From contig NZ_JACCBA010000001.1 in the NCBI RefSeq assembly GCF_013409365.1, forward strand, positions 5,642,001 to 5,706,000: a stretch of DNA of 64,000 nucleotides, in the 5' to 3' direction. Source of the stretch: Actinomadura luteofluorescens. GTDB lineage: Bacteria > Actinomycetota > Actinomycetes > Streptosporangiales > Streptosporangiaceae. Below the pieces are notes generated by a model. The model saw nothing but the letters and a program-made list of their open reading frames with translations, was not told where the DNA came from and did no database searches. The translations under genes were made by a program, and so were the position numbers. This document shows, one piece after another, positions 43,701 to 51,977 of the stretch. Every line of letters starts with the position of its first letter. Positions within the stretch are counted from its first letter, which is position 1.

Positions 43701-45301
43701 ACGATCAGGATGTTGTAGGGCGCGGCGTCGGCCGGCCGCGAGCCCTGCCCGAAGAACGACGACTCGGCCTGCGCGGCCCGCCGCCGCTCGGTCACCCGGA
43801 TCGCCAGTTCGGTGACGCGGTGCGCCGCCGACTCGGGGTCGGTGCCGACGAGGGCCACGCAGTCCTCGCCCTCGCGCGGCGCGCAGTGCGGCAGCCAGCG
43901 CACCCAGTTCCACTCGTTCCCGGCGTCCTGGTCGGCGGACAGCACGACGATGGCCAGGTCGCGGGGGCTGTGCAGGGCCGCGGCCTGCGCGACCAGCCAG
44001 CGGGCCAGGGCGCGCGACGCGTGCCGGGGCCCGGTCAGCCCGATGACGCCCAGCTCGGTGAGGGGCAGCACCACCGGCACCTGCCGGGCCTTCGGGACCC
44101 GGATCCCGCTCCCGCCGTGGGAGGACGGCGCCTCCGGCCCGGTCTGCTCGCTGCCGGGCCTCGCCGGCAGTTCGGCGTCGCCGGTCAGCTCGATGCGGGC
44201 GGGCAGGTCGGCGAGGCCCACCCGGAGATGGAGGACGTCGGGGTCGTCGCGGCGGCGCTCCCACAGGCGGCGCCGGGGACCCGTCGCGGTGAGCAGGACC
44301 TCGGCGGCGTCGGGGTGCAGCGCGCGGCGCTCGGCCTCGTCCTCGCGCCGCAGCCGCTCCAGCTCGCCGTCGAACTCGCCCGCCTTGCGGTGGTACTCCT
44401 TCAGCGACCTCTTGTAGGACTTGCGGCCGTGCATCCGGTCGCCGAGCCACTCGCCCAGCGTCATCACGGGCCAGGCCAGCGCGAACAGCGCCCACCACCA
44501 CTGGCCGAGCCCGAACGCCATGGCGAGCCCGAACGCCGAGAACAGCAGCGCGCCGAAGAGCCGGAGCCGCTCGCGCGGGTTGCGCTCGGGACGCTTCGGG
44601 ACCTCCAGCGTCCGCGCCCGCCGCGGCCGGTTCAGACGCGGAGGGCGGTTGAACGCGAGACCGCCCTCCGGCAGCGGCTCCAGATGGGTGTCGGGGGCGG
44701 CGCACGGCGCGAGCGCCAGAACGCTGGCCCCCACCGTCAGCAGCGCGCCCATCGGCCATGCCGTCCTCGCGCCGAGGGGCGTCCCGTCCAGAGCGACCGC
44801 GCCCTGCATCGTCAGGGCGGACGCCTCGACCTGGACGGCCGCGCGCTCGACCGTGAGCCGCAGGGACCGGGCAGGGACGGACGGGTCGTCCAGCACCACG
44901 TCGACGTCGTGCCCGGACCCGATCGTGCAGACGCCGAGCCCCAGCCGGTGGACGGACCCGGCCGCAGGGCCGCCGACGACGCGCACCTCGACCAGCCCGG
45001 TCGGCTCCGTCAGGACGGTCGCGGCGGCGCCGCGCCGCTCGACCGCCACGACGGCGCCGTCCCGCAGCTCCTTCACGGCGAGCGCCTGCGGGTCCAGCAT
45101 CCGGCCGTCCATCCAGAGGGCCTTGCGCGCGCCCCTGGACAGCAGCGCGTCCTTGGAGAAGCGCGGCGCCGGGACCGCGGGGCGGCCGTCCAGCGTGGCG
45201 GCGAGCGTCTGCGCGACGCCGTCGACGGTGGCCTCGGAGTCGAGGTTCAGCACGACGTCGCGGGGGCCTCCGCCGGTAAGCGCCGTGAACGAGATCCGCA
45301 T
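40775..45301 (-). CDS. Type VII secretion FtsK/SpoIIIE ATPase with FHA domain (EccC/EssC-like)
   Basis: This 1508-residue protein starts with a ubiquitin-like/FHA region (about 1-200; 'RLGLGVCTIGSGHDVDVVLDD'), then two membrane helices near 250-290, then three FtsK-type ATPase domains. Domain one is complete: 'GTTGAGKSELLQTLIASLA' near 694 and 'LVLVIDEFAAM' near 800. Domains two and three carry 'GSAQSGRSTALRTI' near 1029 and 'GPPRSGRSTTLRTI' near 1327, with Arg replacing the Walker A Lys. EccC/EssC motors recognise WXG100 substrates at the last domain. The FHA-first layout is like Firmicutes EssC and some actinobacterial orphans. It converges with the WXG100 gene; its own start follows an AT-rich 42-base spacer after the epimerase gene. 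Confidence 0.9.
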   Translation of the reverse strand: MRISFTALTGGGPRDVVLNLDSEATVDGVAQTLAATLDGRPAVPAPRFSKDALLSRGARKALWMDGRMLDPQALAVKELRDGAVVAVERRGAAATVLTEPTGLVEVRVVGGPAAGSVHRLGLGVCTIGSGHDVDVVLDDPSVPARSLRLTVERAAVQVEASALTMQGAVALDGTPLGARTAWPMGALLTVGASVLALAPCAAPDTHLEPLPEGGLAFNRPPRLNRPRRARTLEVPKRPERNPRERLRLFGALLFSAFGLAMAFGLGQWWWALFALAWPVMTLGEWLGDRMHGRKSYKRSLKEYHRKAGEFDGELERLRREDEAERRALHPDAAEVLLTATGPRRRLWERRRDDPDVLHLRVGLADLPARIELTGDAELPARPGSEQTGPEAPSSHGGSGIRVPKARQVPVVLPLTELGVIGLTGPRHASRALARWLVAQAAALHSPRDLAIVVLSADQDAGNEWNWVRWLPHCAPREGEDCVALVGTDPESAAHRVTELAIRVTERRRAAQAESSFFGQGSRPADAAPYNILIVLDGARALRRIPGMPMLLSRGAEYGLYAICVDDEERMLPEECSAVAAWDAQRHSTLLLQGQGLDAVGPVLADQVSATWTDRVARALAPVRDVSREDAEDSLPADVRLLDVLDMPEPTAEHVLQSWNRTGGRTTRVPIGLASGGRHEIDLRVDGPHGLIAGTTGAGKSELLQTLIASLAVANRPDEMTFVLIDYKGGAAFKDCANLPHTVGMVTDLDGHATERALESLAAELRRREEILLGAGAKDVDDYDDLRPSDPGLPAMPRLVLVIDEFAAMVTELPDFVTGLVDIGRRGRSLGVHLVLATQRPAGVVTADIRANTNLRIALRVTDPDESADVLDSPDAAQISKSTPGRCYVRSGVSAPQAVQSARIGGRRPGAGAGSGGPTVHPLPWQGLGHPLPAPREAADDAVLATDLAVLVQAVDEAARRAGIARQPSPWLSPLPERVALAPRTAAGGSVVDVPPVPFGVTDLPAVQSREELALDLATGGHLYIAGSAQSGRSTALRTIAGSLAGACSPYDAHLYAVDCGANALLPLVSLPHCGAVVTRDQLDRCERLLTALTAEVARRQQVLAEAGFSSLAEQRAAVAATDRLPWMVLLLDRWEGFLGAFEHYDYGRLVDQVVRLLREGAAAGLRAVFTGDRSGLGGQVSTVFDRRLLLRMADPNDYGYGGLQDRQIPAEMPPGRALEPSGPGAPPRESQIALLGDDASGASQVAALQEIARTSVSRYGRLPRRRGPLHVDELPVRVTYREAMSLDPEFLAPSPLWALVGVGGDTLAPVGIDLLGEGPGFAVAGPPRSGRSTTLRTIVHSLLDPAVGGGLVPVVLVTPRRSPLRLLSGRPGVLGVLASDADAGDLERAIGDEHRYAVVVDDAELLDETELDEALSDVLRTARDGEHAVVIGGTTDDLGRGYRGFLSDARRSRSGVLLSVDSPDDGDLFGLRLPRNAPLGGPTGRGLFVAAGATTRIQVALPPPVSAD

Positions 45302-45343
45302 CCGAGCCTGCCCTCCGCCGTCCTCGGGACAACCGGGCCTAGC

Positions 45344-46285
45344 TTAATTACCCGCACCCTCCGCCATCCGCGAAGCCGACACGACCGCCTTCAGAGCGTC
45401 GTCCAGCGGCGTCGGGGCCATCCCGAAAGTCGACTCGAAGGCCGAAGAGTCGAGGATGTAGGGCTTGTCGAACTGGTACCGGGTCTCCCGCAGCTCCTTG
45501 ACCATCGGGGAGAAGAACCCGGCCGCGTGGAAGATCGGGCGGGGCACCTCGTGGATGCGCGGCGCCGGCGCCCCCGCGATCTCGCACAGCCGCTTCCCGA
45601 CCTCGACCGTGGACACCGCCGGGCCGGTGGGGACGTGCCAGGGCCGGCCCCAGGCGCGCTCGTCCGTCCCGGCGATGGCGAGGGCCTGCGCGACGTCCGG
45701 CAGGTAGGTCCACGCGTGCGGGACGGACGGGTCGCTGAAGTACGGGACGCGCTTGCCCGCCAGCAGCGGCTTCACGAAGCGCGTCTCGCCGATGTACGCC
45801 TGGTCGGTGCTGCGCGGTCCGTAGTAGTCGGATCCGCGGAGCTCGGTGACCCTGGCGCGGCCCGCCTCGTGCGCGGCCAGGGCGTCCCTCCACATCGTCG
45901 CCCGCACCCGTCCCTTGGTGCCCGTCGCGGCGAGGGGCAGGTCCTCGGTCATCGGCCCGTCCACGGGCCCGTATCCGTAGAGGCAGCTCAATGTCACCAG
46001 GACGGCCCCGGTGTCCTCGGCGGTCCCGAGGAAGGACGCGGCCATCGGCGGCCAGTCCAGCGCCCACCGGTGGTACTGGGGGTTGACGCAGTTGTAGAGC
46101 GCGTCGGCGCCCTTGGCGAGCCGGGTGAGGCGCTCCCGGTCGGCGACGTTCGCCGCGACCCGCCGGGCCCCGTCCGGGCCCGACCCGGACCGCGTCACGA
46201 CGGTGACGTCGTGCCCCCGCCCGGTCAGCAGTTCGGCGAGGTGCGTCCCGACCTGCCCGGCTCCGACGATCACGTGCTTGCCCAT
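45344..46285 (-). CDS. NAD-dependent epimerase/dehydratase family protein
   Basis: ATG 46285 is preceded by CAGGAGA; the product is 313 residues. The Rossmann motif 'VIVGAGQVGTHLAELLTGRG' opens the protein. 'LYGYGPVDGPMTEDLP' near 97 aligns with the substrate region of extended short-chain dehydrogenases, but the Tyr-x3-Lys pair is not obvious, so it may bind NAD(P) without the classic reaction. 'YYGPRST' near 150 fits family members. It forms a two-gene operon with the SRPBCC protein upstream (44 bases apart), divergent from a TetR regulator. The role is probably small-molecule modification or stress-related. Confidence 0.8.
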   Translation of the reverse strand: MGKHVIVGAGQVGTHLAELLTGRGHDVTVVTRSGSGPDGARRVAANVADRERLTRLAKGADALYNCVNPQYHRWALDWPPMAASFLGTAEDTGAVLVTLSCLYGYGPVDGPMTEDLPLAATGTKGRVRATMWRDALAAHEAGRARVTELRGSDYYGPRSTDQAYIGETRFVKPLLAGKRVPYFSDPSVPHAWTYLPDVAQALAIAGTDERAWGRPWHVPTGPAVSTVEVGKRLCEIAGAPAPRIHEVPRPIFHAAGFFSPMVKELRETRYQFDKPYILDSSAFESTFGMAPTPLDDALKAVVSASRMAEGAGN

Positions 46286-46329
46286 GCTTCTCTCCTGATT
46301 CAGGTGTGCTCGGTGGTCTCGGTCTCCGC

Positions 46330-46803
46330 TCAGGCGGAGCGCTCGACGTGGACCTTGAGGGCGGCGAGGCGGGCCTCGTGGCCCGCGCGGAGCCTGCGCT
46401 CCCCGTAGAACAGCCGGATCAGCGGGCCGTCCAGCGACTCCTCCACGGTCACGCGGGTCCGGCCGCCCTCGTCGGCCAGGACCATGCGGTCCACGGCCCG
46501 GTAGAGGGCGAGGAAGGTGCCCGTCCAGCTCAGCTCGCGGCCCGGGTCGACCACGGCGAAGCGGGACCGCAGGGGCGTGCCGCCCTGGCTCCAGCGGAAC
46601 TCCCGGCCCGGCTCGACGGCGTCCAGGGCGCGCAGTTCGAAGTCGGGCGACCAGGCCTCCCAGCCGCGCAGGTCGGCCAGGACGTCCCAGACCCGCGCGA
46701 CCGGCGCGTCGATCAGGACGGCCGAGGCGCTGGTGACGGGCGCGGCGTCGTCGATGCGTCCGCGCAGTGCGTACTCGTCGTGCAGGGTCGCGAGGCTTCG
46801 CAT
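46330..46803 (-). CDS. SRPBCC family protein
   Basis: The product is 157 residues from ATG 46803. The polyketide cyclase/START-like fold is recognised from 'ASAVLIDAPVARVWDVLADLRG' and then 'WEAWSPDFELRAL', 'GREFRWSQGGTPLRSRFAVV' and a terminal helix 'AGHEARLAALKVHVERSA'. Such proteins form a helix-grip cavity for hydrophobic ligands. It is the first gene of the operon with the epimerase. Its start lies 32 bases from the nearest of four palindromes shared with the divergent TetR gene, so TetR repression is expected. Confidence 0.85.
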   Translation of the reverse strand: MRSLATLHDEYALRGRIDDAAPVTSASAVLIDAPVARVWDVLADLRGWEAWSPDFELRALDAVEPGREFRWSQGGTPLRSRFAVVDPGRELSWTGTFLALYRAVDRMVLADEGGRTRVTVEESLDGPLIRLFYGERRLRAGHEARLAALKVHVERSA

Positions 46804-46834
46804 GGGACAGGCTCCTTGGTCGGTGCTCCGTTAT

Positions 46835-46901
46835 GAGAGCAATGCTCTCTTTTGAGAGCAGTGTTGTCAAGAGCGGTGCTCTCGAAAGAGCGCGGCGCTC
46901 T
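46835..46901. promoter_or_regulatory. Array of four tandem palindromic operators for a TetR regulator
   Basis: Between the divergent SRPBCC and TetR genes stand four near-identical palindromes: GAGAGC-AAT-GCTCTC (46835-46849, perfect), GAGAGC-AGT-GTTGTC (46854-46868, imperfect), AAGAGC-GGT-GCTCTC (46869-46883, near-perfect) and AGAGCGC-G-GCGCTCT (46887-46901, perfect). Centres are 19, 15 and 18 bases apart, so dimers could bind side by side and cover both promoters. Confidence 0.85.
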
Positions 46902-46961
46902 GCTAGCCTGCGGGAAACGGGCGGAACGGAGGGGCGGGAGACCGCCCCCGAGGAGGTGGGC

Positions 46962-47663
46962 ATGGGCGCGGGGCAGACGGCGCGCGAGCGGGTCCGGGCG
47001 GAGCTGGTCCGGGAGATCACCGAGATCGCGAGGCGGCAGCTCGCCACCGAGGGCGCGACGGGGCTGTCGCTGCGCGCCGTCGCCCGCGAGATGGGCATGG
47101 TCTCGTCGGCGATCTACCGGTACTTCCCGAGCCGCGACGACCTGCTGACCGCCCTGATCATCGACGGCTACAACGCGGTCGGCGAGGCCGTCGAGCGCGC
47201 CGACGCCGAGGCCGGCGCGCGCGACCACGGCGGCCGCTGGCTCGCCGTGTGCAGGGCCGTCCGGGAGTGGGCCCTCGCACACCCGCACGAGTACGCGCTG
47301 CTCTACGGGTCGCCCGTGCCCGGCTACCAGGCCCCGCAGGACACCGTCGCCGCCGCCATGCGCGACACCGTCGTCATGGCGCGGATCGTCACCGAGGCGC
47401 ACGCGGCCGGCGCGCTCGCCCCCGCCGGGCCGTGCCCGCCGCCCCCGCCCGCCATCGCCGAGGACATGGCCCGCGCACGCGCGATGCTCCCCATGGACGT
47501 CCCCGACGACGTCATGGCGCGGGCGTTCACCGCGTGGGCCGCTTTGTACGGGACCGTCAGCTTCGAATTGTTCGGGCAGTACAACAACGTGATCGAGGAG
47601 CGGGCCGCCTATTTCGACCACACGACGGCCCTGCTCGCGCGCCTCGTCGGCCTGGAACCGTGA
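46962..47663 (+). CDS. TetR-family transcriptional regulator
   Basis: ATG 46962 lies behind AGGAGGTGGG; the product is 233 residues. The helix-turn-helix is intact: 'REITEIARRQLATEGATGLSLRAVA' and 'MVSSAIYRYFPSRDDLLTALI'. The ligand domain contains 'WALAHPHEYALLYGSPVPGYQA' near 112, and a C-terminal WHG-type module ('AFTAWAALYGTVSFELFG'). It is divergent from the SRPBCC-epimerase operon, and four palindromes upstream are its likely binding sites; autorepression and repression of the operon are expected. The ligand is unknown. Confidence 0.9.
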   Translation: MGAGQTARERVRAELVREITEIARRQLATEGATGLSLRAVAREMGMVSSAIYRYFPSRDDLLTALIIDGYNAVGEAVERADAEAGARDHGGRWLAVCRAVREWALAHPHEYALLYGSPVPGYQAPQDTVAAAMRDTVVMARIVTEAHAAGALAPAGPCPPPPPAIAEDMARARAMLPMDVPDDVMARAFTAWAALYGTVSFELFGQYNNVIEERAAYFDHTTALLARLVGLEP

Positions 47664-47888
47664 CGCGGCGGGCCCTCCGGGCCGCCCGGTCCGGGGTCAG
47701 TGACGGATGTGACTGGTGGTAAGTGGCCATGTGATCCGTGAATTCGCAGGTCATCGCCGTCTGCTCGGATATGGGCGCGCCCGGCTCCCGCGAATCCATT
47801 GACGTGACCTCTCCGCCCCCGCGAGCATGGATCGCTCGAAGGCGCGGATTCCGGTGGGACGGGGCCGCGTCAGGGCGGGAAGGAGCGC
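47664..47888 (+). promoter_or_regulatory. Upstream region of the Tad pilus operon
   Basis: This 225-base gap must hold the operon promoter. A GC-rich hairpin-like GGCGGGCCC-TCC-GGGCCGCC at 47667-47687 may terminate the TetR gene. TTGACG near 47799 is a possible -35, but no matching -10 is seen. GGGAAGGAG just before 47889 is the ribosome binding site of the first gene. Confidence 0.45.
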
Positions 47889-48761
47889 GTGGGCAGCGCG
47901 ATGAAGGCCAACCAGTCGACCATCTCCGGCGGCGGCGCGGCGGGCTCGTCCGGCGGGACGGGGCTCGGGCGGTCGGGGCTCGGCACCTCGGGGGGACAGC
48001 GGCTCCCCGCGTCGTCGCGCGAGCGCAAACCGGCGCTCGCCGCGCTCGCGGTGCTGCTGATCCTCGGCGGCGCTCTCGCCAGCGCCTACCTCGTGATGGC
48101 CAGCGGCGAGCGGGTCTCGGCGATCCGGATCGCCCAGCCGGTCGCGGCCGGGCAGCGGATCCCGGCGAGCGCCCTCGAAGAGGTGCAGATCGGCGACACC
48201 GGTATCCAGTACCTCAAGTGGTCCGAGCGGGCGAAGGTGAGCCGGTACTTCGCGGCCGTCCCGCTGGTGAAGGGCGCGCTGCTGACCAACTCCATGATCA
48301 GCCCGGCCGACGCGCCCGCGAGCGGCCGGCTCGTCGTCGGGCTCGCGCTCAAGCCCGGCCAGATGCCCTCCGGCGACGTCACCCGCGGCGCGCACGTCAC
48401 CCTGTTCGCCGTCGGCGGCGGGACGGGCGGCGGCCCGCGGGCCGGGACCGTCCTCGCGCGGGACGCGGTCGTGCTGAACGTCGGCGCCGGGGACGGCGGC
48501 GGCCCCACGCGGCTGCGGTCCGAGCAGACGAGCGTCGACGTCGCCGTGCTCCCGGCGGACGCGGCGCGGGTGACGCAGGCGGCCTCCGCCGGGACGGTCG
48601 CGCTCGCGCTGATCCCGCCCGGCACGAACGTCTCGGTGCCGCCCGCGGCCCCCGAGGGGCAGGACGGCGGCAACGGCGTCCAGCCCGTCCCCGGGTCCGG
48701 CGGCTCCGGCAACGGTACCCAGGGCACCGGCACCCCGGGCCCAGGGGCGGGCGGTAACTGA
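47889..48761 (+). CDS. Flp pilus assembly protein CpaB/RcpC-like (SAF domain)
   Basis: The product is 290 residues from GTG 47889 (ATG 47901 also possible). A Gly/Ser-rich N-terminus precedes one membrane helix (about 51-72). A SAF domain ('IAQPVAAGQRIPASALEEVQI' near 83) and an RcpC-like module ('VGLALKPGQMPSGDVTRGAHV') follow, then a Gly/Pro-rich end. It is the first gene of the Tad operon and would form part of the envelope scaffold for the pilus. The next gene starts 2 bases after its stop. Confidence 0.82.
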   Translation: MGSAMKANQSTISGGGAAGSSGGTGLGRSGLGTSGGQRLPASSRERKPALAALAVLLILGGALASAYLVMASGERVSAIRIAQPVAAGQRIPASALEEVQIGDTGIQYLKWSERAKVSRYFAAVPLVKGALLTNSMISPADAPASGRLVVGLALKPGQMPSGDVTRGAHVTLFAVGGGTGGGPRAGTVLARDAVVLNVGAGDGGGPTRLRSEQTSVDVAVLPADAARVTQAASAGTVALALIPPGTNVSVPPAAPEGQDGGNGVQPVPGSGGSGNGTQGTGTPGPGAGGN

Positions 48762-48763
48762 CG

Positions 48764-49717
48764 GTGGCACTCATCGCGCTGGCGGCCGACAAGGGGGCGC
48801 CGGGCGTCACGACCGCGGCGGTCGCGCTCGGCGCCGTGTGGCCGCGCCCCGTGCTCGTCGCCGAGTGCGACCAGGCGGGCGGCGACCTGGTCTACCGGCT
48901 GCCCTCCGCCCAGCCCGACGGCGACGCCGACGGCGGCATGCTCAACCCCTCGCGCGGGCTCCTCAGCCCCGCCGCCACGGCCCGCCGCGGGCTGCGCCCC
49001 GACCAGGTCGCCGAGCACTGCCAGCGGCTCGCCGGCGGCCTCGACGTCCTCGTCGGCGTCACCAACGCCGAGCAGGCGCAGGCGATGACGTGGCTGTGGG
49101 GGCCGCTCGGCCGGGCGTTCGCCGGCCTCGCCCCCGTCGACGTGATCGCCGACTGCGGGCGGCTCGGCGCGGCCAGCCCGCTGGTCGAGCTGATGCACGA
49201 GGCCGACCTCGTCGTCCTGCTCACCAGGGCCACCCTGGAGCAGGTCGCCCACCTGCGCGAGCGCGTCGCCGCGCTGACCGCGGAGCTGCGCGGCGGGCCG
49301 CCCGTCGGCGTGCTGGTGCTCGCCGACCCGCGCGACTTCCGCGGCTCCATCTCCGAGGTCGACCGGATCCTCGCGGGCGCGCGCGGCCGCGCCCCCGACG
49401 CCGCGCAGGGGCCCCCGCCGCCGGACGTCACCGTCCTCGGCGGCCTGGCCCTCGACCCGAAGGGCGCCGACCTGCTGTCGGGCAGCTGGGGCGGGCGCCT
49501 GGACCGCTCGCTGCTCATCCGGTCGGCGCGCGAGGTCGCCGCCGACCTCACCGCGCGCCTCCCCGCCGCGCCCCCGGCCCCGCCTCCCGCCGGGCACCCC
49601 GGGACGCCGCCCGCGCGGCAGGACGTCCCGTCCCCGGCGGGGCCGGCCCAGCAGCCGCCGTCGCAGCCGGCGCCGCACGTGCCCGCGGGCGGCGGGCACG
49701 AGGAGGGGAGGGGCTAG
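48764..49717 (+). CDS. TadZ/CpaE-like ParA-family ATPase
   Basis: A 317-residue protein with a MinD/ParA fold: deviant Walker A 'KGAPGVTTAA' near residue 10, 'VLVAECDQAGGDL' near 30, and 'VDVIADCGRLG' near 125. The C-terminal ~55 residues are Pro/Ala-rich. TadZ-type proteins localise the Tad machine at the pole or septum. The second Lys of the deviant motif is replaced (G-V-T-T), and nucleotide hydrolysis may therefore be weak. It lies between CpaB and TadA genes with no gap, matching Tad operon order. Confidence 0.82.
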   Translation: MALIALAADKGAPGVTTAAVALGAVWPRPVLVAECDQAGGDLVYRLPSAQPDGDADGGMLNPSRGLLSPAATARRGLRPDQVAEHCQRLAGGLDVLVGVTNAEQAQAMTWLWGPLGRAFAGLAPVDVIADCGRLGAASPLVELMHEADLVVLLTRATLEQVAHLRERVAALTAELRGGPPVGVLVLADPRDFRGSISEVDRILAGARGRAPDAAQGPPPPDVTVLGGLALDPKGADLLSGSWGGRLDRSLLIRSAREVAADLTARLPAAPPAPPPAGHPGTPPARQDVPSPAGPAQQPPSQPAPHVPAGGGHEEGRG

Positions 49718-51019
49718 ATGGACCACGCTCTGGTCAAGCGCCTCCGCCAGGAGGTCGGCGACCGGCTGGCCCGGCAGCGGCGGCTGGACGCCGCCAACGG
49801 GCTGCCGCCGATGTCCGGCGAGGACGAGCGGCAGTTCGCCCGCGCCCTGATCGGCCAGGTGCTGGAGGAGTTCGCGCGCGGCGAGATCACCTCGGGGCGC
49901 CGCCCGCCGAACGCCGAAGAGGAGGAGGCCCTCGCCGCGGGGGTGCACGCGGCCCTGTTCGGCGTCGGCCGGCTCCAGCCGCTGCTGGAGGACCCCGAGA
50001 TCGAGAACATCGACATCAACGGCTGCGACCGCGTGTTCCTCGGCTACGCCGACGGCCGCGAGGTGATGGGCGAGCCGGTCGCCGAGAGCGACGAGGAACT
50101 GGTCGAGCTGATCCAGATCCTCGCCGCCTACAGCGGCCTGTCCTCGCGTCCGTTCGACACCGCGAACCCGCAGCTGGACCTGCGCCTCCCCGACGGGTCG
50201 CGGCTGTCGGCGGTGATGGACGTGACCGTCCGCCCGGCGCTGTCGATCCGCCGCGCCCGCCTCGGCAAGGTGTTCCTCGCCGACCTGGTCGGCAACGGAA
50301 CGATCACGCAGGAGGTCGGGCAGTTCTTTCGCGCCGCCGTGCACGCCCGCAAGAACATCATGCTCGCGGGCGCCACCAACGCGGGGAAGACGACGCTGCT
50401 GCGCGCCGTCGCCAACGAGATCCCGCCGCACGAGCGGCTGATCACCGTCGAGCGCGCGCTGGAACTCGGCCTCGACGCGTTCCCCGAGCTGCACCCGAAC
50501 TGCGTGGCGTTCGAGCAGCGGCTGCCGAACTCCGAGGGCCAGGGCGCGATCTCGATGGCCGAGCTGGTCCGCCGGTCGCTGCGGATGAACCCGTCCCGGG
50601 TGATCGTCGGCGAGGTGCTCGGCGACGAGATCGTCACGATGCTGAACGCGATGACGCAGGGCAACGACGGGTCGCTGTCGACGATCCACGCCAACTCCTC
50701 GGCGGAGGTGTTCAACCGCGTCGCCACGTACGCGATCCAGTCGGAGGAGCGGCTGCCGGTCGAGGCGACCCACATGCTGATCGCGGGCGCGATCGACTTC
50801 GTCGTGTTCATCGAGAAGCGCAACGACTACGCCTCCGGCGGGCGGCTGCGCCGCTACGTGGCCAGCGTCCGGGAGGTCACGGGCGTGGACGGGCGCGTGC
50901 TGTCCTCGGAGATCTTCGCGCTCGGGCCGGGCGGGTACGCCGTCCCCGCCGCGCCGATCGCGTGCGTCGCCGACCTCGTCGACCACGGCTACGACCCGTC
51001 CGCCGGAGGCGGCTGGTGA
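49718..51019 (+). CDS. tadA: Tad pilus assembly ATPase TadA (CpaF family)
   Basis: The product is 433 residues, starting at ATG 49718 directly after the TadZ stop. The T2SS/T4SS ATPase features are present: 'DPEIENIDINGCDRVFL' near 93, Walker A G218-ATNAGKTT at 218-226, 'ERLITVERALELGLDA' Asp/His-box-like, 'VIVGEVLGDEIVTMLNAMTQGNDG' Walker B near 295 and 'STIHANSS' near 322. It drives pilus assembly from the cytoplasm. The N-terminal 80 residues form the usual helical adaptor. Followed by TadB and TadC genes. Confidence 0.95.
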   Translation: MDHALVKRLRQEVGDRLARQRRLDAANGLPPMSGEDERQFARALIGQVLEEFARGEITSGRRPPNAEEEEALAAGVHAALFGVGRLQPLLEDPEIENIDINGCDRVFLGYADGREVMGEPVAESDEELVELIQILAAYSGLSSRPFDTANPQLDLRLPDGSRLSAVMDVTVRPALSIRRARLGKVFLADLVGNGTITQEVGQFFRAAVHARKNIMLAGATNAGKTTLLRAVANEIPPHERLITVERALELGLDAFPELHPNCVAFEQRLPNSEGQGAISMAELVRRSLRMNPSRVIVGEVLGDEIVTMLNAMTQGNDGSLSTIHANSSAEVFNRVATYAIQSEERLPVEATHMLIAGAIDFVVFIEKRNDYASGGRLRRYVASVREVTGVDGRVLSSEIFALGPGGYAVPAAPIACVADLVDHGYDPSAGGGW

Positions 51020-51038
51020 CGCGCGGGGGTGGTGGGCG

Positions 51039-51977
51039 ATGTACGCGCCGGACGTGATGCTCGCCGTCGCCGCAGGCGGCGCGGTCGGCGGCGGCCTGCT
51101 GCTGCTCATCGTCGCGATGCGCGGGCTGCCGCCGCGCCGCGGGCCCGCCCGCGGCCGCAGCCGCGAGGACCTGGTCCGCACCCTCACCACCCGTACCGCC
51201 GTCGCCGCCATCGTCGGCGCCGTCGTGCTGATCGTGACGCGCTGGCCGATCGCCGCCGCCGGCACCGCGGCGCTCGTCCTCGCCTGGAACGGCCTGGCGG
51301 GCGGCGCCGCCGAGGAGCGCAGGGGCATGGCGCGGCTGGAGGCCCTCGCCGCGTGGACCGAGTCGCTGCGCGACACCATCGCCGGCGCCGTCGGGCTGGA
51401 GCAGGCCATCCCCTCCTCGCAGCGCGCCGCCGCGCCCGCCCTCCAGCAGCCGCTGCGCAACCTCGTCGACCGGCTGCACACCCGCGTCCCGATGCCGGAG
51501 GCGCTGCGCCGGTTCGCCGACGACCTGGACGACCCGTCCGCCGACCTGGTGATCGCCGCCCTCATCCTGAACGCCAAGCTGCGCGGCCCCGGGCTGCGCG
51601 ACATGCTCGGCGCCCTCGCCGACTCGGCCCGCGCCGAGCTCGACATGCGGCGCCGCGTGGAGGCCGACCGCCGCGCGACCCGCCGCAGCGTCCGGATCGT
51701 CGTCGCCGTCTCCGTCGGGACGGCCCTGGCGCTCGCCGTGTTCAACCACTCCTACGTCGAGCCGTACGACGACGTGCTCGGGCAGCTCGTCCTGTGCATC
51801 GTCGCCGCCCTGTACGGCGCCGCGTTCCTGTGGCTGCGCCGCCTGTCGCGGTACGAGATGCCCGGGCGGTTCCTCAGCGAGCCGCGCGGGGCCGCCCAGC
51901 CCGGCGTGCCCGGCGAGGTGCCGAGCACCGTCGCGGGCTGGCAGGGCCGGACCGCCGAGGGCGGTGGAGCCCCGTGA
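51039..51977 (+). CDS. tadB: Tad pilus inner-membrane platform protein TadB
   Basis: The product is 312 residues from ATG 51039. Helices occur near 5-22, 50-65, 70-85, 220-240 and 255-275. The T2SSF domain lies near 105-230 ('LRDTIAGAVGLEQAIPSSQRAA', 'ADLVIAALILNAKLRGPGLRDML'). TadB and TadC together anchor the ATPase and pilin in the cytoplasmic membrane. Its stop overlaps the TadC start (GTGA). Confidence 0.9.
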   Translation: MYAPDVMLAVAAGGAVGGGLLLLIVAMRGLPPRRGPARGRSREDLVRTLTTRTAVAAIVGAVVLIVTRWPIAAAGTAALVLAWNGLAGGAAEERRGMARLEALAAWTESLRDTIAGAVGLEQAIPSSQRAAAPALQQPLRNLVDRLHTRVPMPEALRRFADDLDDPSADLVIAALILNAKLRGPGLRDMLGALADSARAELDMRRRVEADRRATRRSVRIVVAVSVGTALALAVFNHSYVEPYDDVLGQLVLCIVAALYGAAFLWLRRLSRYEMPGRFLSEPRGAAQPGVPGEVPSTVAGWQGRTAEGGGAP

